Assembly (NCBI GenBank): GCA_963971305.1
Contig: OZ020303.1
Coordinates: 20,519,184 to 20,583,183, forward strand
Reading direction: 5' to 3'
DNA from: Arcuatula senhousia
Taxonomy: Eukaryota > Mollusca > Bivalvia > Mytilida > Mytilidae
DNA: 64,000 nucleotides
Part shown: positions 25,365-38,400 of the stretch, one piece after another
Layout: every line of letters begins with the position of its first letter
Numbering within the stretch: position 1 is the stretch's first letter
Position numbers and translations under genes: made by a program
The notes under the pieces: model-generated
Told to the model about the DNA's origin: nothing
The model's database searches: none
The model's input: only the letters and a program-made list of their open reading frames with translations

Positions 25365-25660
25365 AACCCCGCCAAATTTTATATGTGTCTGTCCTAAGTC
25401 AGGAGTCTTTGACAAAGCTTTTGTTTGTACTTGTCTTTTTGATGCTTTCTATTCCTTGTTTAAGAAGAGGGTCTATCTTTGACTTTTTGGGACTGGATTT
25501 GAATTATATACATTTTATTTAGACATCGGTCCGATTGCAGAACGGCGAGCAGCGCCTACTGGTCTCGTTGAAAGCTGCTAGTGGTTTTCAACTGTGTTTT
25601 TTTCTAAATTACTGCTTGTTATGTGATCTTTGTTGGGTACGCTTATTCCACATTATTATT
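25365..25660. repeat. Dispersed repeat, copy 2
   Basis: Homologous to 15655-15960: 'tttaaccccgccaaatttta', 'gtgtctgtcctaagtcagga' and 'cgcttattccacat' occur in the same order and spacing. Confidence 0.65.
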
Positions 25661-25667
25661 TTCTTTG

Positions 25668-25850
25668 TGGGGGGGGGGGGTTCCCATAGGAAAACATGGA
25701 CTTGCTCCAGTGGACGACAAGGTGATACCCATCTCTTATCCACTACTCCTCTTAAACCCCTCAATGGATTTTCATGAAACTTCCACAGCATCTTTGAGAT
25801 ATAATGTAGATGTGCACCTTCTATTTTAAAAGATTATCAAAATGATTAGC
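25668..25850 (-). mobile_element. Fragment of the ATACCCCCCAC element
   Basis: After a G run, 'ttcccataggaaaacatgga' and 'gatacccatctcttatccac' match, in reverse orientation, the internal unit of the complete copy at 60673-61425. Confidence 0.65.
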
Positions 25851-26480
25851 AAAATATGTCGTCATAAAATATTGGTCATTTGACGTCAACTTGATTATCT
25901 AGACCAGACTTTGAACAATATCAATATAAATGTTTCAACCATATGATTAACACTGCATAGGAAGTCAGTCACATAAATATCAGAAATAGACATTAAATGA
26001 GTTGACTTTGTATTTTATTCTCCATCATTTCTTATGTCGACTAAAAAAATGTAGAAAACAGTATTATACTCATTTACTATGCGGCAACTATGCTAATGTT
26101 AACATGGTAAAAGATATGGTGAAAAAAAAAACAAAGAAAACCTTTTCCCGTCAAATATTGAACTCTTATTATCTTTAAAACGAGTACGATAACCTATCAA
26201 AATTTTTAGTTTTTTGTATTTTTGATTATTCCCTTATGTATTAATGTCAATATCAAAACCTCATCACTTTAAATTACCCTCAAACACCCTTAATTTTATT
26301 TGAAATATTTGGGCTAGTTGAGCTTGGCCCGGGTCAGGGTTACACATTTTAGTCACCATTGTAAAATTATTGATACATATTTCAAGTAAGAAGCCAAGCC
26401 TCTAAATTGGCCAATCAAATGCTGGGATCTATAAACTGGGTTTTTATAGATTTTTTAAAGCTATTATTTCCTCGTCGATA

Positions 26481-29400
26481 ATGGAACTAAACAATGAGAG
26501 AACGGCAGAAAAAAGTATTTCTTTTGGGTTTGCAAAGAAGAAGGAGAACAAATCTTTACAGAAATCTACTTTAAATGATGGAGATTTTGATAAAAATATA
26601 AATGAAACAGAATATGTGACGGAAGTCGATGAAAACTTCGCTAAAAAGTAACTCTTGTTTTTATCTACCATAGATCATCAGGTTGGGAAGTATGCCCCAA
26701 AATGGGTATTATCCTTCTGTGGCCAAATGTCATTTGAGGAAACAAAAAAATTTATCATAACTACCTGTTTCTGAAATTAAGGTTTAAATTCAATTTGCAA
26801 TTAAAAATTAATATAATTAATATATTATATATTATGTTTGTTCATCTTTATGTCTGTTGCCATAACCATTTAATGTAAATGTGTTAGTGCTAATAAATAA
26901 ATATATAAATATATAAATATAAATATAAATATATAACTCACACTAAAATGCACTTAAGGTTCATCTGTACCTTTCGTTGAAAATAGCGAAATTTTCTACT
27001 TATTTTTTAGTATATGCAGAGCAAAGACTACAAATAAAATAATAAAATAAAGCATAGCTGGACCTAGATATGGTAATTTCCGATTCAATTTCTATCAATT
27101 TTTAATTTTAAGTTTCTTAAAAATAAAGATCTCTTTTTTTTTCTTGTTCAGATTTTAAATTGAAAAAGGACAAACTATCCCTATAGTGCCTCTTACATGA
27201 AACGAGGTGAACACTTTTAGTTATATCCCTTATTGAAAGTTGCATGAAATTTGAGGCCACAAGAGAGGGTGAAAGTGATATTTGCCTTAAATCGGGTGTT
27301 TTTAAAAGCGGAGAAAAAAGAGATCTCTTAAATAAAGAATTTTTCGGGATGAATTCATAGAGAAAAGGTAAGAATTTTTAATATCTAGGTCCAGCTACAC
27401 TTTATATTTCAATTTTATGTGCAGTTTTGGCTGTGCATATACTGAAAATGGATAAAAAATGACGCCATGTTTTGAAGAAAGGTACAGATGAACCTTAAAT
27501 ATTGACTGAGCTGTCTGTGAGCACCCAGACCTGTGTGAAATGAACTCTTAATTTTCCATTGAATGATGACATGCCATGTGACAAACCAATCATTGGTCAT
27601 TTAAATGTTTTGAAAAACATAATTGTCACTTTAGAATACAAAAGAAAACATTTTCTGCAATAGTAGGCAGAAAATTGAACTAGCTTTTTCTTGGATGCAT
27701 AATATGAAAGAACTGTTAACATTTCAAGTGTACATCACTGCAACAGAAGCCGCCTATCTCTAGTAAGTTAGTGATCACACAATCATTGAAAACAAGGATA
27801 ATACCCAGAAATGGGTATTATCCTTAATTTAGGGCATACTACCCAACCTGATCATGTAGATATAATATTTCTAGCAAGTCAAAATTGAAATTGAAAATTA
27901 GCAACCAATACATTGAAATTTAGCATACATGTATGCAATAAATTATGTGAAAATATGGCCATATTGGCCAAAATGGGATATTCAAACTACATGTTCGTTT
28001 TGTTTTAGTTATAAATATTATAATCATTGATAATTAATCATGTTAATCATGATCTTTTTTTTTCAGACCAAAGAAGAAGGAATATGTTATCCCATTGATA
28101 AAGGAAAATAAGTGGAGAATAAATCAGTCTGGTGACCAGATAGAAGACAATGCTGTCAAGGAGATCGTTGAAGGTTGTATTTAGTTAGATAATTGTGGTA
28201 ATAAATTTCATAGTTTTAGTAGCTCTTAATGAAGGAACATTGCATATTGATAATGATTTGAACAGTTTATTTTACCAAACCACAATTTTAAAAATGCATG
28301 ACCATGAATTTGTTTTGCTAATTCATGAAAATTTTTACCCAAATAAAAATACTTATACAGTAAATAATAACATCTAACCATATAAAGGCTAACAACATTT
28401 CCAAATAACACAACAGCACCTGATTTTATTTCAATGACAATGAATAATTGTTCATTTTTTTTTTTTTTTTATATATGTTTAAATGAACTGTTTTATGTTT
28501 CAGAGGCTAAAAAGTTTCAAGAAACAGAAAATGATAAAGGAAAAACAGATATGGGTTTAAACATTCCATTGTTGATGAGGAACAAGATTCCTGAGGGTTT
28601 TGAAACAGATGACAAACTAGATGTAACTCTAAGACCTAATGAGGTAAAATGGAGAATGTTCAAGAATGGGGTTCTATTTAGTTTAAGGATTGTTAAGTTG
28701 AAGATTCTTTTCATTTCATTTCAAATATTTTATTGAATAAACAAAAGGATTGGATAACAGGCAAAGCCTATAAGGATCCTCTCCTATAGACAGATGGTGA
28801 TAACAAGGCATGCAAAATAACATATATACACATTACAAATAATCACAAAGCATTAGATATAAACATAAAAGTTTGAATAATAAGAACTTGGATAGAGAAA
28901 TTGAATAGCTGATTTATGTTTAATGTATAGAGAAAAAATAGCTTATTAATAAAATTATGGAGACTACATATTGGGCATGTTTCATATCAACAAAAGTTCT
29001 ACACTCCCTTGTTATTTTAATAATTTAAATGAAATAGAGAATTTATTTGAATTTAAAGAAATTTGACAATGGTAGTAATGAGATTAAGAATACATTACTA
29101 AAATGGGGCAATGGTTATACATGTATAACCAGGAATGGAGCTTTTGAAATAGTAGGAAATTAGAAGACTAAGTGAATCTTTTTGTTTCTTTAATGAATTC
29201 TAGTACTGCTTGAGCAATTTCTTTATTATCATCTGGAGAGAGATTGGAATTCTTTCCAAGTAGAGTATCAACATCTAAATGAACATTAAATTGTGAAATA
29301 TTATCAAGTAGGATAGCTCTTTGGCGCTCATAAAGTGGACATTGAAAAAAGTAGTGTGAATTATCTTTTATGTTACAACCACAGTCACATTCTGAGCTCT

Positions 29401-32400
29401 CTGACAAGTGAGATAGATATAAGTGGTGGTTTAAGTTACTTACTTCATTACGAAGACAGCAGTAATTAATATTAAGATGTCTTGGACCAATAAGATAATG
29501 CGCAGGGGGACAAATATGATCAGAACTCAATTTATTCTTAAACATATTGATAGAAGGCAGGTTTTGAACATCAGCACCCAATTTGTTCCAGGCATCAAGA
29601 GCAGATGGAACAAAACTGGATTTGTAGGTCTGAGTGCGAGCTCTGGGGACATTGAAAAATCTGGGATTTCTAAGGGGGTATTGTTGATCAAAGTTAATAT
29701 AGGAGATAATATGTTCAGATATATAACTAGGAAGGTATCCATGCAAAGCCTTATATATAAAAACTAATTTCTGAATTTTTCTTCTATATTGCAATGAATC
29801 CCAACCAAGTTCTTTATAAAGTTTAAATCGGGATGTTCCCCTGCGCATACCAGTGATGATTCTTGCTGCTTCATACTGAACTGACTCTAACATATCAGAC
29901 TCTTGTTTCGTGCAGTTATCCCATACAATACTACCATATTCTAGGATAGGCCTAATGAAGGCTATATATAATTTTTCAAGAGACTTACGGTCAATATCAT
30001 ATTTGAGAAGTCTCAAAATATTTAGTCTAGCACAGGCTTTAGAGTAGATTTCGTTAATGTGATCTCTCCAGAGGCCCTGATAGTGAAAATTTAATCCAAG
30101 GTGTTTATGGCTATAAGTATTTTCTAGTTCGGTATCATTCATAAATAAGGGGGCAACATCTACATAATTTTTTCTAGTAAAAAGCATAGATTTAGTCTTG
30201 GACGCATTAAAGGTCACACCCCAATCATTGGCCCAGATTGAAAGTTCATCTAGGTCATTGTTTAATGATTCAGTGGCTATATCGAGGTCATCAACTATGC
30301 AGTAGAGACAAGTGTCATCTGCAAAAAGTTTAATCTTATTAGACACAACTCCTACAATATCATTGACATATAGTAAAAATAGATAAGGACCTAAGATAGA
30401 ACCTTGAGGTACACCAGCGTGAATAGCTTGCCATGTTGAATGGTAGCCGTCCATGCATACTCGTTGTTGTCGATCATGCAAATAATTTTCAAACCACTTA
30501 AGCAGGTTGCCTTTTACCCCATATTTTTGTAATTTATATAAAAGTCCTCTGTGCCATACCCTATCAAAAGCCTTGGAGACATCACAAAATACAAATCTAA
30601 CATCTTTACCTATGTCTAGATTTTTCATAATTACATCATAAATAATCAATAGTTGGTTGACAGTGGAGTCCTTGTGGCGAAAGCCAGATTGGTCATCAGT
30701 AATAATTCTATTTTGGATCAGATAGTTGTGAAGATGCTTGAAAATAATCTTTTCCAATATCTTGCCAAAGCAGGCAGTGACAGATATTGGTCTATAATTA
30801 GAAACATTCTCACAGCCACCTTTTCCTTTATATATAGCAGAGACATTAGCCATCTTCCAACTGTTAGGAACTACTCCATAACATAAACTTTTATTAAAAA
30901 GTATAGTAATGGGTTTGACTAAAGACGGAAAGATAGATTTGATAAATTTTGGTGGTAGGTTGTCTGGTCCACCAGGCTTGTCAGTATTTAATATCTCAAA
31001 ATGGTCAGTAACCTCTCTTTCAGTAATAATAAAATCTGAGAGCACAAATGGTGACAATGGTGGTATTTGGGGGAGGTTAGGTTCTCTCTCCAGTGATGAG
31101 ACTGATGCAAAATAGTTGTTGATTGCAGAGGCCTTTTCAACTGGGTGGTAAAAAATGTCACCCTGCACTTTAATGGGGCTTTTTGTTGAAGTTTTATTTT
31201 TAAATTTTGTTACATTTTTAGCAATTCTCCACCATTTTCCAGGTGGTATATTTTTATCAACAAGAGAATTATGTAGATCAACCATATACTTTTTTTTAGC
31301 TTCACGTACCATATCAATGACTTCATTGCGTAGTTTTCTAAATTTCTCCCAGTCAGATGCAAGGTTTCTAGATTTAGCTTTTTTATGAAGAAAATGTGTC
31401 TATAAGCCACAGGATTGCCCTCCCGTTCTTGAAATATCATTGACCCCCAACCTAGGTTATGGACCTTAACCAAAGTCGTTCATGCATAAAATATAGGTCA
31501 CGGTGACCTAATTTCTAGTGGGTGGTGTAGTCATACCCAAGACCCATCTAGTGGTGAAATGTCATTGACCTCCAACAACTAGTATCCAGTAATGGACCTT
31601 AACCAAAGTCATTCATGCATAAAATATAGGTCACAGTGACCAAATTTTTAGTGGGTGGTGTCATCCTACCCAAGACACATCTACATGTAGTGGTGAAATA
31701 TCATTGACCCACAACATCTAGTATCCGAGTAATGGACCTTAACCAAGAACTTAACCAAAGTCAACCGTGCGTAAAATATAGGTCACAGTGACCTAATTTC
31801 TAGTGTGTGATGTCACCTTACCCAAGACACATCTAGTGGTGAAATATCATTGACCCCAAACATATAGTATCCAAGTTATGGACCTTAACCAAGAACTTAA
31901 CCAAAGTCATTCATGCATGAAATATAGGTCACAGTGACCTTAATTCTAGTGGGTGGTGTAGCCCTATCAAAGACCCATCTAGTGGTGAAATATCATTGAC
32001 CCCCAACATATAGTACCCGAGTAATGGACCTTAACCAAGAACTTAACCAAAGTGTTAATGGACTGACAGACAAGGGTAAAACTATATGGCTGATCCACAT
32101 ACGTGGTCGGGCCATAAAAAGCTTAATAATGATAAGTAAAAGAGTTTCAAGTCAGAGGCCTTATTCAGTTTGCAGTTTAATCCGATAATCACCATCATTT
32201 CTATTTCTAGTAAGTTTTTCATGCAAACTCAAATATATGTCTATGGTTTTTTATACGACCGCAAAATTTTTGCGATCGTATAATGTTATGGCGATGTCGT
32301 CGTCGTCGTCGTCGTTGTCGTTGTCGTCGTCGTCGTTGTCGTCTGGGGACATTTGGTTTCCGTGCGATAACTTAAGTAAATATTGACCGATTGTTATGAA

Positions 32401-35400
32401 ATTTTAATATGATGTTTGTAACCACTAGAGGAAGGTTCCTATTGTATTTGGGGTTGGTGGCCCTTACCGTTTTGGAAAAAAGGGCCAAAAGGGGCTAAAA
32501 CGGGTGTATTGACAAAACTGTTGTAGAATGTTTATTATTCAATAGATTTTGAAAATTCTTTTTTTATTGAATTCCTCATTAAATTCTGTCAACATAATGT
32601 GTCAATAGTTTTGATGTATATTGAACCGTTACATTGCTACAGGGGGTCAAAAAGGGGCCACACCCAAAAAAATGACTTTTTTATTTGTGGTCCGATTTTC
32701 AAAATCTTTTTTTCATTGAAATCCTTGTGAAAATCCCTGCCTGCATTTTTCAATCAGATTTGCAATATCTCTTACGGTTTTTGAGAAATTAGGGGTCAAA
32801 GGGGCCAAAAACACCATTTTTAAAAGTTGGTCAAGGCAAATGGTTTTACACAAGAAATTTAGCTGTAGTGGGCCATCCAATTGTTATGAAGTTTAAATAT
32901 GATGAGGAAGCTTTTTATTGCATTTGGGGTTTGTGGTCCTAAAAAAAGGGCCAAAAGGGGCTAAATTGTGTCAAAAATGTCAATGAATTTAGAAATAAGA
33001 TTTTTTTTTCTATTAAATGTTATTGTAAATATATGTGTCAAATATGCATTTTAAAGTCCACCATAGGATGCATGTGTAAAAAAGCTTTGTAAGTCCACCA
33101 TGGGCTGCATGTGACCAAAGCAATAGACTATCCATATTGGGCTTCCAATGTACAGGGTTCATCTTGTTGCGGTCATATCATGCTGCGCTCGGCGTAGCTT
33201 TTTTATTATTTCTGGTCGAATTTTAATTTTTTTACCAAAACATTATTGTTTTCAAGAGTAGAATACAAAATTGAAAATTCATGTTTTTACCCCCTGGGTC
33301 GAAAGTCCATCTGAGAAGCATGTGTCAAAAACCTTTGTCAGTCCACCATGGACTGCATGTGTCCAGAGCAATAGACTATCCATATTGGGCCAAAAACGTA
33401 CAGGGTTCTACATGTTGCGGTCGTATCATGCTGCGCTCGGCGAAGCTTTTTTTTTAAAATACTAATTAAGAGCCTGTTCATGAGAAAACCATGCAAAAAT
33501 GGAAATTTTGTCCAGTAGCAAGGTTTTTAATTATGTAAAAGGTATTTTGCAACTGAAAGACCATCCTATAAGACTTATTCAGGCAAATTTATTTTTTCGA
33601 AAAATTCAAGATGGCCGCCCTACAGGCCTCAATAGATATATATAGCTTTCATCTGATTTTCATCGCTTATTTCAATCAAATTTTATTTGAAAATTTGACA
33701 TTTTTATTGTGATTTTTTCAGTCTACGTAGAAGGAATTAAAATTGTATCAATGTTTTTTTGAAAAAGTGATGTTTGGCCTTTCAAATACAGTTCAATTTT
33801 CGTAATTCATGATTTTGGTTTCTCTGGTACCTTTAGGTAGGACTTGGGCAGTATTCCAGACTGTTCAAAAATGCTGAAATTTGTTATTTTTAAGGGCACT
33901 TATTGTCCAAGGTAACGCTTTTTTATCCTTATCGTTTAGAAATTCAAAAACAATAACATATCAAGACAAACTTATCAAAAAGCCAAGCTGGGATTTTACA
34001 TTTTGACTTAGCCACAGCCCCGGAAAACAATGACATGTTTTGATAATTCTTCATAAAATCTACTTTTTGGAGGATTCAGTTTCAAACTCTGAATGTGTTT
34101 GCTATGAAACAAAATACATTTAGAACATTTGTTACAACAGATGATCACAATACAAGTACCATTTAAGGGTAGAGAAAGACATATACTTGGGGATTAAGGG
34201 TGAAAGATGGGAATATCTTGTGTATTTTGATGAAATGTACAGAAATGGCCAACTTTAGGGGACTATTTTTCATGAATGAAGGGTTGGACTATTAATATGG
34301 AATATCTTTCCAAAAGACTGTTATATGGTCTGTACAAAAACATATTTGTAACTTTGCTTTTGGTCATCCCTTACATGTTACAACATTACAAAAATGGAGA
34401 TTTGGCCATTTTACCACATGGCTAAAATGGGCTTCTGGGGGCCTAATAGTGGCATCTTTTTGAAATAATTAAAAGATGTACAGAACAGCAGACTTTATAG
34501 GCCAAATGTATATAACTTGTTCTGTATGAACAAATAATATTGTAGAAATCAAACAAAGGGCACTTTTTACTTGGTGGTCTAATATAGCCCCCAGAGCCTT
34601 TTTTACAAAAAAGTCTCTAGTCACCTTAAAATGACAAAGTCAGACCTAAATGTGAAAAAAAATATGAACCAGGAAAATTGATTTATTTGTAAAATTCGAC
34701 CATTTTCTGCACAATAAAACATTTTGTATGGTGGATCCCGACCAAAGAAAATGTTAGTTTTTGCTTGAGGACAAGGGACTATTTCGCCAAATGGCCCTGG
34801 GAGCCATATTGGACCACCAAGTTGAAAGTGCTCTTTTGTTTGATTTCTACAATATTATTTGTTTATATAGAACAAGTTATATACATTTGGCCTATAAGGT
34901 CTGCTGTTCTGTACATCTTTTAATTATTTCAAAAAGATGTCACTATTAGGCCCCCGAAGCCCATTTTAGCCATGTGGTAAAATGGCCAAATCTCCATTTT
35001 TGTAATGCTGTAACATGTAAGGGATGACCGAAAGCAAAGTTACAAATATGTTTTTGTATAGACCATATAACAGTCTTTTGGAAAGATATTCCATATTAAT
35101 AGTCCAACCCTTCATTCATGAAAAATAGTCCCCTAAAGTTGGCCATTTCTGTACATTTCATCAAAATACACAAGATATTCCCATCTTTCACCCTTAATCC
35201 CCAAGTATATGTCTTTCTCTACCCTTAAATGGTACTTGTATTGTGATCATCTGTTGTAACAAATGTTCTAAATGTATTTTGTTTCATAGCAAACACATTC
35301 AGAGTTTGAAACTGAATCCTCCAAAAAGTAGATTTTATGGAGAATTATCAAAACATGTCATTGTTTTCCGGGGCTGTGGCTAAGTCAAAATGTAAAATCC

Positions 35401-38400
35401 CAGCTTTGCCTTTTTGATAAGTTTGTCTTGATATGTTATTGTTTTTGAATTTCTAAAAGATAGGGATAAAAAAGCGTTACCTTGGACAATAAGTGCCCTT
35501 AAAAATAACAAATTTTAGCATTTTTGAACAGTCTGGAATACTGCCCAAGTCCTACCTAAAGGTACCAGAGGAACCAAAATTATGAGTTACGAAAATTGCA
35601 CTGTATTTAAAAGACAAAACATCACTATTTCAAAAAATATTGTTACAATTGTCATTCAATATACGTTAACTAAAAAAATCACAATGAAAATGTCTTATTT
35701 TCATAAAAAAAAATATTGAAATCACTGAAAAATCAGATGAATGCTATATATATCTATTAAGGCCTGTAGGGCGGCCATCTTTGATTTTTCGAAGGAAAAA
35801 ATTTGCCTGAATAAGTCTTATAGGATGGTCTTTCAGTTGTACTATACCTTTTACAAAAATGAAAACATTGCTATTGGACGATTTTGCATGGTTTTCTCAT
35901 GAACAGGCTCTTAATAACAGTTAGGAAACATGGATGGGGAGATTTGTCAAGTTAAACACTTTTTGTATAAATTAATATATTCTCTAAAGGCTTTTCTGTT
36001 ATTTACTGTACTCTAAAACTTGACATTTTATATTGTAGCCAGCAGAAGCAGATTATGAAGAGATACCAATAGAACAGTTTGGTCTGGCCATGTTGAGAGG
36101 TATGGGATGGACAGAGGGCCAGGGAATAGGTAGAAACAATGAGTAAGTACAACTCTGTTGGAAAGACTAGCTCAAGGACAGTTAGCTATAATTCTTGAAT
36201 ATTATTACTTTCCTTGACTTCACTTGTTGACAAGTTGTACTCATGAGATAAAAGTTACCGTACTTGTCCTGTATATGCTGGGTTTTGAATGTTAATTGTA
36301 ATTTATAAGTGTCATTTGTTTTGAAGTGGTTAAACATGAATTATTTGAATTTTACTAAGCACACAGTCATGCAACGTGAATGCACACTTGTTTTAGTATA
36401 TTTAATTACAACTTATTCATTTGTGTTAATTTATGAATATGTTAACACTACATGTGGGTGTACCGTAAATTGGGATATTTTGGATGTAGTTTTATTTTGG
36501 ATTATTTGGCGCCTAACCCAAATGTGCCAAAATTAAACGCACCAGAATAAAATTTAGAATGCATAATTCTACAAACATTTTATAGATATGACATGTGGAC
36601 AAAAAGTAGTAGATATTGACTAAGACACGATGAATCTTTTGAGTAACAATGTAAAAAAAATCTTTTAATCTCGTTTTGTTTTATTTCTAAAAGAGCATTT
36701 ATGTTTACTCAATTAAGCAATTAGCTTGGAGATAACCACTTGTTTGTCAAATCATCATTATATATCAAATGGGTTGTTTTTAAAAGCCTTAACATAATAT
36801 ATACTAATAAGCTTGAGTTTGAAAAAATGACAGATGCTAATTACATGTTGAAGAGTAGATTTGTGAATAATAGATGATGTAAAGAAGTATAAAATAACAT
36901 TTTTATGTCGCCTGCAACCTGTTGCAGAAGCGACATATAGGGGTTACTTTGGCACCATCCGTCGTCTTGCGTCGTCCTGCGTCCTGGGGCTTCACAAAAA
37001 TTTCCGTCGCAGTTTTCCAGGCAACTATATGCCACAGCTTCTTGATATTTGGTATGTAGCTTCATCACATAGTACTATAAGGTGTAAAGAGATTTTATGC
37101 CGGAAAAATAACTACTTCCTGTTTGACGAATACTTAACGTTTTATATATAATGGACATAGATGCCAAATTTTCGTCGCAGTTTTCCAGGCACCTACATGC
37201 CACAGCCTTTTGATATTTGGTATGTAGCTTCATTGCATAGTACTAATATGATACAGGTTAAACCTGATAAGCTCCCGCAGATAAAGTAACTTTCTTATAT
37301 ATATATGGTGCCTCATATCCATAATTTTGAAAAAGAACGGACCTGCAAACTGAACAAGGAAGTGAATTGCTTCGGACGCGGACCTCGAAGAACGCATCCG
37401 TAAACAAAGAATATTTGTACTTTCATTTTCGAATGCAAAGCCGGTTAGAGAGAAAATAACAAAAACAAATTTGTTTACTGAGGACAAAGTAAATATATTG
37501 CATTGGCTACTTGGAATGACATTTGTCTGCTGAATTTGTTTGGTTGATAATGCACCGCTTTTTTGGGGGTCTTGGTTTGCGTAAATTAGAATGACAGGTT
37601 CCCGCGCTTCTGTCATTTTGTTTTGATAGACGCGACCTCTAGTGGATGCCAATAATAAAAATATCCCTGATGTCCTAATTTTTTATTCAAATTCTTTACA
37701 TTTAAAACATTTCATAGCTGGAAATACTTGAAATAATTTATATTAATACAATAACTATGTTTATCATTTTTTAAATAGAGAAATTCCCAAAAAGGAATTT
37801 AATTTTGCATTCAGTGTTATTGGGTGCGGATTTTTGACTAGCTTATACGTCTACCGGTTGAAGGCATCATACTCAGTCTATTTAGCTCCTGCTAAGCGGG
37901 AGCTTATAAGGTGTAAGGCGATTTTATGCCAGAAAATTAACTACTTCCTGTTTGGCAAACAAACATAGATACGCAGGCGAGATATGCCTTCCGGGGAAGG
38001 CTCCATCTAGTTTTTCTAAAAGCGCCAAAATAATACACACCAAAATTAAACTTGGCCATTTTAATCAAAATCTGCCAAAATATCCCTACACCAAAATTTC
38101 CCAATTTACGGTATTGTATTCTATACGAAGAGTTAAAAAAAGAATGTGATAAATTTTATTTAATCCAGTGTTCAACAATCAACACATATATGCAAAATAA
38201 ATGTTTTTATTTTCTATTTCCATCTGATGATGAATTAAGCTTGTTATTTATATGAAGAAAATGGGTATTTGATTGCTTAGTTTATATTTTTCAGAGCTGT
38301 CAAACCAGTAGCTGCTGTACTGAGACCTAAAGGACTGGGACTTGGAGCAGACAGATCTCAGGCAGCTCAACTGAACGAGTTCAAAACTGGCTCAGAAAAT

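Larger units (their letters stand above)
36461..38113. mobile_element. MITE with TACCGTAAATTGGGA ends, interrupted by two further insertions
   Basis: TACCGTAAATTGGGA (36461-36475) is exactly mirrored at 38099-38113, and inside both ends lies 'ccaaaattaaac'-type sequence. The middle is displaced by the 36905-38010 element. GPKOW intron 4. Confidence 0.8.

Noticed and set aside
26444..26671. 75-residue minus-strand frame at GPKOW exon 1
   Set aside because: It is antisense to the first GPKOW exon, which has the family ISFGF motif and correct splicing.
37230..37652. 140-residue minus-strand open frame
   Set aside because: It runs across the boundary of the innermost transposon in the nest, has no recognisable domain and low-complexity ends.
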